From: Minisyncoccota bacterium
Lineage (GTDB): Bacteria; Patescibacteriota; Minisyncoccia; UBA6257; 2-01-FULL-56-20
DNA length: 14,722 bases
Assembly (NCBI GenBank): GCA_031291905.1
Contig: JARLIC010000064.1
Location: 1 to 14,722, forward strand
Reading direction: 5' to 3'
The notes below the pieces were generated by a model, which was given only the letters and a program-made list of their open reading frames with translations, ran no database searches and was not told the origin of the DNA. The translations under genes and the position numbers were made by a program. Below are positions 6,161-12,799 of this stretch, in pieces (within the stretch, counting starts at the first letter, position 1; each line of letters opens with the position of its first letter).

Positions 6161-7819
6161 ATGGCCACTCCGAACCTCAAATATATTTTTGTCGTGGGAG
6201 GGGTGATGTCGGGCGTCGGCAAGGGCGTCGCCGCGTCATCGATCGCCAAAATTCTCCAGTCGCGCGGCATCGAGGTCACGTCATTGAAGATCGATCCGTA
6301 TGTGAACGTCGACGCGGGCACCATGAACCCCACCGAACACGGTGAGGTTTTTGTTTTGGATGACGGCACGGAGTGCGACCAGGACATGGGCAACTACGAG
6401 CGCTTCCTCGACCGCGATCTTTCCGGCACGAACTACATGACGACGGGCAGCATCTACAAGACCGTGATCGAACGCGAGCGCAGCATGGGTTACGGCGGCC
6501 GTTCGGTGAGCGTGGTGCCGTACATTCCGATGGAGGTCATCGACCGCATCAACAATGCGGCGAAGCTTGCGAAGGCGGCGGTCACTGTTACGGAGGTCGG
6601 CGGCACCGCGGGCGAATACGAGAATATCCTTTTTCTTGAGGCGATCCGCATGTTGCGTATCAAGCATCCGAAGGATGTGGTGCTGATTCTCGTGAGCCAC
6701 TTGCCGATCATGGATGACGACAACGAGCTGAAGACGAAGCCGACCCAGCATGCGGTGCGAGCATTGAACGGCGTGGGGCTCCAGCCGGATTTCATTCTGG
6801 CGCGCGCAAAATATCCTATCGACGAAAAACGCCGCGAGAAGATCGCGTTCAATTGTAATGTGAATATGGAGGATGTGATCTCCGCGCCGAACGTATCGAG
6901 CATCTACGATGTTCCGGTCAATTACGAAAAAGACAATCTCGGCGATCTTGTTCTGAAAAAACTTTCCATACATCCGCCCAAAAAAGACATGAAGGAGTGG
7001 CGCGCATTTGCGGCGCGCATTGATGCGGCAACGAGGCCCGTGAATATCGGCATTGTTGGGAAATATTTTGCGAGCGGAGGGTTTGTGCTCGCCGATTCGT
7101 ATCTTTCGGTGATCGAAGCCATCAAGCACGCTTCGGCTTTTTGGGACGTGAAACCGACGATCCATTGGATCGATTCGGAGCAGTTCGAGAAGGGCGACGC
7201 GAAGAGCATGAAAGAGCTTGATAAATACGATGGCATCATCGTTCCTGGCGGCTTCGGCAGCCGCGGCGTGGAAGGAAAACTCGCCGCCATCCGCTATTGC
7301 CGCGAGCAAAAGATCCCGTATTTCGGGCTCTGCTACGGCATGCAGCTTGCGACCGTCGAGATCGCGCGCGACGTGCTTGGGTGGAAGGATGCGAATACCA
7401 CCGAGATCAACCCCAAAACCAAGCATCCTATTATTGATATTTTGCCAGAGCAGAAAAAGCTTTTGGCCGAGAAGAAATATGGCGCTTCAATGCGTCTCGG
7501 CGCTTACCCTGCGAAGCTCAAGAAGGGCACCATCACCGAGAAGGCGTATGGGAAAACCTTGATCAGTGAGCGGCACCGCCATCGCTTCGAAGTGAATCCC
7601 GTCTATGTGGAACGTCTTGAGAAGGCGGGGATCGTCTTCTCCGGCAGGTCGCCCTCGCGGCGGCTCATGGAGGTCATGGAACTTCCGAAGAAGATCCATC
7701 CGTTCTTCGTCGGTACGCAGTTCCACCCCGAGCTCAAATCGCGGCCGTTGCGCCCGAATCCGCTGTTCCGTGAATTCATCAAAGCGGCGAAGGAGAAGAA
7801 AGCTCCGGGTTCCAAATAG
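6161..7819 (+). CDS. pyrG: CTP synthase
   Basis: CTP synthase makes CTP from UTP, ATP and glutamine, the last step of de novo pyrimidine nucleotide synthesis. The 552-aa length is normal. The N-terminal synthetase domain has a P-loop GVMSGVGKG at residues 14-22, the conserved DPYVNVDAGTMNPTEHGEVF at 46-65, and the ERFLDRDLSGTNYMTTGSIY region. KPTQHAVRAL precedes the second half of the domain. The class I glutamine amidotransferase domain has nucleophile Cys391 in FGLCYGMQ (the family more often has a G-x-C-L-G-M-Q type segment) and His522/Glu524 in QFHPE. The oxyanion region VPGGFGSRG is also present. The gene appears to be transcribed alone from its own promoter. Confidence 0.97.
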   Translation: MATPNLKYIFVVGGVMSGVGKGVAASSIAKILQSRGIEVTSLKIDPYVNVDAGTMNPTEHGEVFVLDDGTECDQDMGNYERFLDRDLSGTNYMTTGSIYKTVIERERSMGYGGRSVSVVPYIPMEVIDRINNAAKLAKAAVTVTEVGGTAGEYENILFLEAIRMLRIKHPKDVVLILVSHLPIMDDDNELKTKPTQHAVRALNGVGLQPDFILARAKYPIDEKRREKIAFNCNVNMEDVISAPNVSSIYDVPVNYEKDNLGDLVLKKLSIHPPKKDMKEWRAFAARIDAATRPVNIGIVGKYFASGGFVLADSYLSVIEAIKHASAFWDVKPTIHWIDSEQFEKGDAKSMKELDKYDGIIVPGGFGSRGVEGKLAAIRYCREQKIPYFGLCYGMQLATVEIARDVLGWKDANTTEINPKTKHPIIDILPEQKKLLAEKKYGASMRLGAYPAKLKKGTITEKAYGKTLISERHRHRFEVNPVYVERLEKAGIVFSGRSPSRRLMEVMELPKKIHPFFVGTQFHPELKSRPLRPNPLFREFIKAAKEKKAPGSK

Positions 7820-7871
7820 CTAGATCCGAAACAAGGCCAAATCGCAAATTCCAAACTCCAATGAGTTGCGG

Positions 7872-7900
7872 TTGATTTTTGGATTCGGCAACGATATAGT
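7872..7900 (+). promoter_or_regulatory. Promoter of the 64-codon gene
   Basis: TTGATT (7872-7877), exactly 17 nt, then TATAGT (7895-7900), giving a start near 7907 and a leader of about 32 nt. The stretch before it (7820-7871) holds only short A-rich segments such as CAAATTCCAAACTCCAA. Confidence 0.7.
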
Positions 7901-7938
7901 GTAATCTGTTGCAAAATCGAGAGAAGGAGGATGCAAGC

Positions 7939-8133
7939 ATGATCCAACGCGGGCAAAAAGGCGAGCAGCGTCGCATAATGTTGAGGCCGGAACATTCCAA
8001 GCGCCGGTCCATGGTCTCCCCAAGGCGTTCGTACCACCCCGTGCTTCGGTGGATGACCGCCGACCCCACTCCGTTCTTCGTGATCGCCTACTCCCTATTT
8101 GCGGGTCAGCAGTTCAAGTGGCTTCATTTCTAG
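7939..8133 (+). CDS. Small basic hypothetical protein (64 aa)
   Basis: I do not recognise this protein. The ATG at 7939 is chosen because AGAAGGAGG (7922-7930) sits 8 nt upstream, the best Shine-Dalgarno sequence in the window; the ATG at 7909 in the same frame lies almost at the predicted transcript start. The first ~40 residues are strongly basic (MIQRGQKGEQRRIM, SKRRSM, SPRRSYH). A short hydrophobic, aromatic stretch follows (TPFFVIAYSLFAG, about 44-56) and the protein ends QQFKWLHF. Nucleic-acid binding or a short membrane-associated peptide are both imaginable. The gene forms a self-contained unit with its own promoter (7872-7900) and intrinsic terminator (8150-8178) between pyrG and holA. 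The unit could instead be a small RNA, but the ribosome binding site argues for translation. Confidence 0.6.
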   Translation: MIQRGQKGEQRRIMLRPEHSKRRSMVSPRRSYHPVLRWMTADPTPFFVIAYSLFAGQQFKWLHF

Positions 8134-8149
8134 CCGGATCGATCCTTGT

Positions 8150-8178
8150 GCCGCCCATTTCCGGGCGGCTTTTCTTTT
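8150..8178 (+). terminator. Strong intrinsic terminator
   Basis: A perfect 7-bp G+C stem GCCGCCC (8150-8156) / GGGCGGC (8163-8169) with loop ATTTCC is followed by TTTTCTTTT. It lies 16 bases after the stop of the 64-codon gene and closes that unit. Confidence 0.9.
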
Positions 8179-8192
8179 GCCATCCATTATCC

Positions 8193-8198
8193 TATCCT
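8193..8198 (+). promoter_or_regulatory. Possible -10 box of holA
   Basis: TATCCT ends 7 nt before the ATG at 8206. The gene lies directly behind a strong terminator, so it needs its own promoter. The -35 candidate TTTTCT (8170-8175, 17-nt spacer) is poor and overlaps the terminator T-tract. Confidence 0.4.
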
Positions 8199-8205
8199 TA
8201 CCCAT

Positions 8206-8988
8206 ATGATCATTTTCCTTTACGGCCCCGACGATTACCGGCGTGCGGAAAAGAAGCGCTCGGTGATCGCCGAATTCGTGAAGAAACGCGGCACACTCGG
8301 GCTGGCCACGTTCGACCTTGAGGAAAAAGACGCATTCGATGCGCTCGCGGGTTTTTTGCATGCCAGGTCGCTTTTTGAGAATGCAAAACTTGCGGTGCTT
8401 GAGAACGCGTTCGAGATCGAGGCGCCAAAACTCTCCAAATTATTGAAACCGTTTCTGGAAGAGAATAGCTTCACTGTGCTCATTGCGGAAAAGGACAAGC
8501 CGGTGAAAGCGCTCGCATTCCTCATCGACAAGCCCGCGATCTCGCAGAAATTCGACGTGCTTGCGGGTGCCGAGTGGCTGGGCTTTGTGAACGCTGCCGC
8601 AAAAGAAGAAGGAGCGAGGCTCTCGGCGGCGGCCGCGCGGTTTTTGGCCGATGTCTACCAGGGGAACTCATGGGGACTTGTGACGGAACTTGAAAAACTT
8701 AGCGGTCTCAAAAAAACCGCCATCGAGCGCGCCGACCTCGATCAATTCGATCTCGAGGTGGCGCCGAACTATTGGGGGCTTATGAATGGTCTTAAAAGCT
8801 TCGATATGAAAAACCGTCTTTACGCGCTCGAAACAATGCTCGCGCTTTCGGACCCGCCCGCAAAGATATTCAACATCCTTGCGTCGCAATGGGCAGAGAA
8901 AACTCCGCACATGGCGGAGTATGATCTCGCGGTAAAGTCCGGGAAAGTGGACTACGAGGAGGCCTTGGTGGACTTGTTGGTAAGCTGA
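8206..8988 (+). CDS. holA: DNA polymerase III delta subunit (clamp loader)
   Basis: HolA is the delta subunit of the clamp loader, which opens the beta sliding clamp. The call rests on the N-terminal IIFLYGPDDYRRAEKKR, the usual start of the delta family with a degenerate P-loop region, and on the later pattern VYQGNSWGLVTELEKLSG and APNYWGLMNGLKSFD, which matches the hinge between domain II and the collar. From the ATG at 8206 the protein has 260 aa, clearly shorter than the common 320-340. The collar domain ends soon after MAEYDLAVKSGKVDYEEALVDLLVS. Adjacency to rpsT is common in bacteria and supports the call. An upstream in-frame ATG at 8146 would cover the terminator hairpin and is rejected. 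The last 37 bases overlap the 3' end of rpsT on the other strand. Confidence 0.85.
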   Translation: MIIFLYGPDDYRRAEKKRSVIAEFVKKRGTLGLATFDLEEKDAFDALAGFLHARSLFENAKLAVLENAFEIEAPKLSKLLKPFLEENSFTVLIAEKDKPVKALAFLIDKPAISQKFDVLAGAEWLGFVNAAAKEEGARLSAAAARFLADVYQGNSWGLVTELEKLSGLKKTAIERADLDQFDLEVAPNYWGLMNGLKSFDMKNRLYALETMLALSDPPAKIFNILASQWAEKTPHMAEYDLAVKSGKVDYEEALVDLLVS

Positions 8989-9230
8989 GCGGAAAGGCGG
9001 GATTTCAAGCGGCTGGCCTTATTCTTCTCGATGACCCTTGTTTTTGCGGCCTTATCGAGCGCTTTGAACGCTGCCGGAAGGGCTTTTGCCGCTTCGTCGA
9101 GCTTCTTGGCCACCACGAGCTTGCGGAAATCGGTCACGGCTTTCTTATAAGCCACCTTCTTGATGGTGTTCCGCTTGTTGCGGGTGGCATTCTGGCGAAG
9201 GGCCTTCTTGGCTGAGGATGTGATTGGCAT
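8952..9230 (-). CDS. rpsT: 30S ribosomal protein S20
   Basis: S20 binds 16S rRNA early in small-subunit assembly. The 92-aa product starts MPITSSAKKALRQNATR, matching the conserved SAKKxxRxxxxRxxxN start of the family, and is rich in Lys and Ala. KKAVTDFRKLV and AAKTRVIEKNKASRLKSRL follow as expected. A short Ser/Thr/Lys tail (NKSTKASS) is encoded across the overlap with holA. The start at 9230 is chosen from family length and because the -10 box at 9243-9238 would cover any start further upstream, including an in-frame ATG at 9239. There is no Shine-Dalgarno sequence; the mRNA is predicted to begin at or next to the start codon. Confidence 0.95.
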   Translation of the reverse strand: MPITSSAKKALRQNATRNKRNTIKKVAYKKAVTDFRKLVVAKKLDEAAKALPAAFKALDKAAKTRVIEKNKASRLKSRLSAQLTNKSTKASS

Positions 9231-9237
9231 AAGGGTC

Positions 9238-9265
9238 ATTATAACGGAAGTTGCCGTTTTTGCAA
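9238..9265 (-). promoter_or_regulatory. rpsT promoter
   Basis: On the minus strand TTGCAA (9265-9260), 16 nt, then a perfect TATAAT (9243-9238). The predicted start is at about 9231-9230, at the ATG itself. The -35 box lies inside the left arm of the palindromic element at 9256-9380. Confidence 0.75.
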
Positions 9266-9380
9266 GGGCTTGGGCCCTCTGAAAAGGACGCGGTTCTCGC
9301 CTGCTGGCGATCCCGCTTGGGTCTCGCCGCCTTCGCGGCTCCGACACACCTTTTCAGAGCGCCCAAGCCCTTGCAAAAAC
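9256..9380 (+). repeat. Palindromic two-hairpin element, copy 2
   Basis: The outer arms 9256-9287 and 9349-9380 pair over 32 bp with a single C.C mismatch (9276/9360). Hairpin B has stem 9297-9301/9306-9310 with loop TGCT, extended by GCGG 9290-9293 with CCGC 9313-9316. Hairpin C has stem 9326-9330/9335-9339 with loop CTTC, flanked by GTC 9321-9323 pairing with GAC 9343-9345. The core aligns with copy 1 (962-1076) with one single-base indel, while the arms are unrelated in sequence. It fills most of the 218-base region between the divergent genes rpsT and ruvA, so it is not a 3' terminator. The left arm contains the rpsT -35 box. Confidence 0.88.
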
Positions 9381-9436
9381 ATGCAGCTTTTCTTAGGAAT
9401 CTAATTCGAGTCTATGCGTCGCATTCGGCTTGGGGC

Positions 9437-9442
9437 TATAAT
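9437..9442 (+). promoter_or_regulatory. -10 box of ruvA
   Basis: A perfect TATAAT ends 6 nt before the ruvA ATG at 9449, so transcription should start at or next to the A of the start codon. No good -35 is visible. Confidence 0.6.
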
Positions 9443-9448
9443 AAGGGC

Positions 9449-10036
9449 ATGATCTATAGCATCTTCGGCAAGCTCGCGCTCAAAGAGGAGCACTTCATTG
9501 TTGCGGAATCGGGCGGGTTTGGCGTGAAGGTCTTTGTGAGCAAAACAACGCTCGACGCTTTGCCGGCGGCGGGGAACGGCAACGACGTGAAGCTTTTCAC
9601 CCATCTGAATGTAAAGGAGGACGCGCTCGACCTCTATGGTTTTGCAACGCCGGACGAAATGGATTTCTTCGAGCTACTCATCTCCGTTTCGGGCGTGGGG
9701 CCGCGGTCGGCACTCGCAATTCTTGACGTGGGCCGACTCGATGAGCTCTCGGCCGCTATCAAAGAAGGCAGGCCGGATCTGCTTACCCGCGCGGCGGGCA
9801 TCGGGCGCAAGACGGCGGAGCGGGTGATCCTCGAGCTGCGTTCGAAGGTGGAATCGGTAAAGAGCGGTGCTGTGGTGGAGAAGATGCAGACGGACTCCGA
9901 TCTTGCGGAGGCGCTCACCAGCCTCGGTTATCGTCGTGACGAGGCGCGCGCAGCGCTCGAGAAGGTCGGCGAGGACGTGGTCGGCGCGGAGAACCGTCTG
10001 AAGGCGGCGCTCAGGATCTTAAGCACGAAAGCATAA
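9449..10036 (+). CDS. ruvA: Holliday junction DNA helicase subunit RuvA
   Basis: RuvA binds the Holliday junction as a tetramer and loads RuvB. From the ATG at 9449 the product has 195 aa, the normal length. Domain I is the OB fold (MIYSIFGKLALKEEHFIV to FTHLNVKEDALDLYGF). Domain II has two helix-hairpin-helix motifs, SVSGVGPRSALAIL and AAGIGRKTAERVILEL. Domain III, which contacts RuvB, is DLAEALTSLGYRRDEARAAL. The frame is open further upstream to 9251, but that would read through the palindromic element, and the family start and the -10 box both fix 9449. The stop overlaps the next ATG (TAATG at 10034-10038), so the downstream ligase is translationally coupled. Confidence 0.96.
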   Translation: MIYSIFGKLALKEEHFIVAESGGFGVKVFVSKTTLDALPAAGNGNDVKLFTHLNVKEDALDLYGFATPDEMDFFELLISVSGVGPRSALAILDVGRLDELSAAIKEGRPDLLTRAAGIGRKTAERVILELRSKVESVKSGAVVEKMQTDSDLAEALTSLGYRRDEARAALEKVGEDVVGAENRLKAALRILSTKA

Positions 10037-11340
10037 TGGCAAGCTTCAAGGAACGTCGCATCGTAAAACTTTTCTATAATTTCCCCGGCGCGTTGTCGGC
10101 GTACCATTTTTTGTGGGCGTGGACGGGCGCGACGGTGTATCGCTATCCAAGCAAGAAACTTTTTGTAATAGGCGTGACGGGTACAAAAGGGAAGACGACC
10201 ACTCTCGAAATTATAAACGCGATCCTCGAAGCGGGCGGCAAGCGCACGGCGCTTTTGTCGTCGCTCCGCGTGAAGGTCGGCGAGAGGAGCGTGAAGAACC
10301 ATACCGGCAATTCGATGCCGGGCCGCGCGTTCATCCAGAAGTTCCTGCGCGACGCCGTGCGCGAAAAGTGCGAATACGCCCTCATTGAAGTATCGTCGCA
10401 GGCGGTCGTTCAGCATCGGCACCGTTTCATCAAATGGGACATGGGCGTGATCACCAATCTTGCGCCGGAGCACATCGAGTCGCACGGCTCGTTCGAAAAC
10501 TATCGCGCCGCGAAGCTCTCATTCCTGCAATATGTGTTCCGCCAGGGAGGCGAAGTGTTCCTGAACCGCGACGACAAAGAGTTCACGTTCTTCTTCAATG
10601 TTCTCGCGGCGTTCTCGCCCACGGCATATTCGAAGGAGGACGAATTCCTGAAGAATTATCTGCCCAGGATCCGGGCCGCGTCCAAAGAGGAGCGATTCAT
10701 CCTCAGCGATTTCAACATCGAGCATATCGCGGTCGCGGCGGCGATCGGGGAAAAGCTCGGCATCGACGATGCGGCGATCGAGCGCGCAATCCTCAATTTC
10801 GAAGGCGTGCCTGGCCGCATGGAGTTCGTGAGGGAGGGCGGCTATACGGGGGTCGTGGATTATGCGCACACGCCGGATTCGCTCGAGGCGGCGTATCGGG
10901 CGGTGAAGCCGAACCCATCGGCGGCATATCCGCACCCGCGCCTCATCGCGCTTTTGGGTGGTGCGGGCGGAGGACGCGACAAATGGAAGCGCCCGGCGAT
11001 GGGTGCGATCGCGGCGCGGTATTGCGACGAGATCATCCTTACCGACGAGGACCCCTACAACGAGAACCCTTCGGGTATATTGGATGAGATCGCGGGAGGC
11101 ATCCGGGAAGCCGATCCGGAAAAGGCGAAGCGCGTCCATAATATCCTCGACCGCAAGAAGGCGATATACAAAGCATTCGAGCTTGCACGGCCCGGGGATG
11201 TCGTCATCGGCACGGGAAAGGGGAGCGAGGAATGGATCCATGTTGCGGGCGGCAAGAAGGTCCCGTGGAGCGAGCGCGGGCTCTTTGAGGAGGCGCTAAG
11301 GGAGAGGCTTGGTGCGCACGCGAAAGGGGCCGATGCGTGA
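10036..11340 (+). CDS. murE: MurE-like Mur ligase lacking the N-terminal domain
   Basis: MurE-type ligases add the third residue to the peptidoglycan stem peptide (UDP-MurNAc-L-Ala-D-Glu plus a diamino acid) in the cytoplasm. The P-loop GTKGKTT is at residues 49-55; the acyl-phosphate region VITNLAPEHIESHGSFENY contains the expected His and is followed by the AAK lysine that is carbamylated in the family. VVDYAHTPDSLEA is the MurE-type signature, and ALLGGAGGGRDKWKRP and GTGKGSE close the C-terminal domain. Two points are odd. Only about 45 residues precede the P-loop, against roughly 100 in typical MurE, so the UDP-binding N-terminal domain is largely missing. The diamino-acid motif DNPR is replaced by EDPY (in TDEDPYNENP). 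The family call is firm; the exact substrate is uncertain. Confidence 0.85.
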   Translation: MASFKERRIVKLFYNFPGALSAYHFLWAWTGATVYRYPSKKLFVIGVTGTKGKTTTLEIINAILEAGGKRTALLSSLRVKVGERSVKNHTGNSMPGRAFIQKFLRDAVREKCEYALIEVSSQAVVQHRHRFIKWDMGVITNLAPEHIESHGSFENYRAAKLSFLQYVFRQGGEVFLNRDDKEFTFFFNVLAAFSPTAYSKEDEFLKNYLPRIRAASKEERFILSDFNIEHIAVAAAIGEKLGIDDAAIERAILNFEGVPGRMEFVREGGYTGVVDYAHTPDSLEAAYRAVKPNPSAAYPHPRLIALLGGAGGGRDKWKRPAMGAIAARYCDEIILTDEDPYNENPSGILDEIAGGIREADPEKAKRVHNILDRKKAIYKAFELARPGDVVIGTGKGSEEWIHVAGGKKVPWSERGLFEEALRERLGAHAKGADA

Positions 11341-11346
11341 TATACT
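11338..11346 (+). promoter_or_regulatory. Extended -10 promoter of the beta-CASP nuclease gene
   Basis: TGATATACT is an extended -10 (TG-N-TATACT) whose TG lies in the TGA stop of the preceding ligase. It ends 6 nt before the ATG at 11353, predicting a leaderless mRNA. Confidence 0.5.
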
Positions 11347-11352
11347 TTTGAT

Positions 11353-12732
11353 ATGCAACTCACTTTCTACGGCGGATGCGGCGAGGCGACGGGATCGAAT
11401 TATGTGCTCGAGTCCGGCGGGACGAAGATCATGGTCGATTGCGGCCTTCATCAAGGGAGCCATTTTGCGAACCAGGAGAACTTCGATCCGTTCGCATATG
11501 ATCCGGCCGCAATCACCGCGGTCTTCATCACCCATTCGCACCTCGATCACATCGGCCGCTTGCCGAGTCTGGTGAAGGCCGGCTTTAAAGGAAAGATCTA
11601 CTCCACGTACGCAACCAAGGATTTCGCCGAGATGATGCTGCTCGACTCCGAGCATCTGCTCGCCGAGGAGGCCGACCGGGAGAAGAAGCCGCCGCTCTAT
11701 AATAACCTCGACCTTGCGAACGTGTTGCGGCTTTGGCACGGGCTCAGCTACCATCAGCCGGTCGCGGTCGGGCCGAATAACGAGTTCAAGGTTGAGCTTT
11801 ACGACGCGGGGCATATCCTCGGCTCGGCGATCGCGCACGTCGAAGCGGAGGGAAAGACGATCGTGTTCTCCGGAGACCTCGGCAATTCGCCGGCGCCCAT
11901 CATCAAGCCGACGGAAACGGTTCCGGGCGCGGATTACTGCCTCATCGAATCGACCTACGGCGACCGCGTGCACGAGGGTGTGGACGAGCGGAAGGAGATG
12001 TTACGCCAGGCGATCGTGGAGACCGTCCACGCGGGCGGCACGCTCATGATCCCGTCGTTCGCGATGGAGCGCACGCAGGACCTCCTCTATAACCTCCACC
12101 AATTGTTCGAATCCAAAGAGATCCCGCGCGTGCCGGTGTACATCGACAGCCCGCTTGCGATCAAGATCACCGCGGTCTACAAGAAGCACGAGGACTCTTT
12201 CAATAAAGACGTACAAAACCTCGTGAAGTCGGGTGACGACATCCTCAACTTCCCCGGCCTGCGGCTTACGCTCACCACCGAACAATCGAAGGAGATCAAT
12301 ACCGTGACCCCGCCGAAGATAATCATCGCCGGCTCCGGCATGTCGAACGGGGGGCGCATACTGCACCACGAGATGCGCTATCTTCCCGACCCGAACAGCA
12401 CGATCGTGTTCGTGGGCTATCAGGCGGAAGGTTCGATGGGGCGGCAACTGCTGGAGGGTGCGACCGAAGTGAAGATATTCGGCGAGGATATTCCCGTACG
12501 CGCAAAGCGAGTCAATATTCCCGGCTACTCCGCGCACGCCGATCAGCCGCATCTACTCGATTGGCTGGGCACGATGGCCCGGCCGGCCCGGCCTGCGCAT
12601 GAGCATGCGCTCAAGAAGGTGTTCGTGGTACAGGGCGAGCCGCAGTCGAGCGCGACGCTCGCAGAGAAGATCACCGAACGGTACGGCACTCCGGCCGAAG
12701 CGCCAAAATTGGGAGAAACGGTGACACTATAA
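11353..12732 (+). CDS. Beta-CASP metallo-beta-lactamase RNA nuclease (CPSF73/TTHA0252-like)
   Basis: A 459-aa nuclease of the CPSF/Ysh1-like branch of the metallo-beta-lactamase fold, expected to cleave RNA in the cytoplasm. Zinc-site residues are visible: H61-S-H63-L-D65-H66 in ITHSHLDHIG, His154 in DAGHILGSA and Asp175 in FSGDLGNS. The beta-CASP domain has IPSFAMERTQDLLY (233-246) and GSGMSNGGRILHH (327-339). Motif B is SAHAD (393-397). Motif C, normally V-H-G-E with a zinc-binding His, reads VQGE here (Gln427), so one expected ligand is missing. Between these motifs is an unusual Ala/Pro/His-rich segment (MARPARPAHEHA, 408-419). The gene follows the MurE-like gene by 12 bases and has its own -10 box. 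Confidence 0.9.
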   Translation: MQLTFYGGCGEATGSNYVLESGGTKIMVDCGLHQGSHFANQENFDPFAYDPAAITAVFITHSHLDHIGRLPSLVKAGFKGKIYSTYATKDFAEMMLLDSEHLLAEEADREKKPPLYNNLDLANVLRLWHGLSYHQPVAVGPNNEFKVELYDAGHILGSAIAHVEAEGKTIVFSGDLGNSPAPIIKPTETVPGADYCLIESTYGDRVHEGVDERKEMLRQAIVETVHAGGTLMIPSFAMERTQDLLYNLHQLFESKEIPRVPVYIDSPLAIKITAVYKKHEDSFNKDVQNLVKSGDDILNFPGLRLTLTTEQSKEINTVTPPKIIIAGSGMSNGGRILHHEMRYLPDPNSTIVFVGYQAEGSMGRQLLEGATEVKIFGEDIPVRAKRVNIPGYSAHADQPHLLDWLGTMARPARPAHEHALKKVFVVQGEPQSSATLAEKITERYGTPAEAPKLGETVTL

Positions 12733-12799
12733 AGAAGGGAAGAAGGAAAAGAGGAAAGAAGGATTTAGGGAAGAAGGGAAGAGAAGAAAGAAGAGAAGA
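12731..12799 (+). repeat. Polypurine tract
   Basis: Over 69 bases the plus strand is all A or G except one TTT at 12764-12766. It is built of irregular GAAGGGAAGA-type units and runs from the stop of the nuclease gene to the start of the next gene. It may serve as an extended ribosome binding region or as unusual DNA structure. Confidence 0.8.

Noticed and set aside
6281..7426. Long minus-strand open frame (about 381 codons) opposite pyrG
   Set aside because: It is the antisense shadow of a clear CTP synthase; its His/Arg-rich composition is the usual by-product of G+C-biased codons and it shows no motif.
7820..7890. CAAATTCCAAACTCCAA and the short inverted match ATCCGAA/TTCGG before the 64-codon gene
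   Set aside because: Only about 5 bp of clear pairing and A-rich composition; not enough for a repeat or terminator call.
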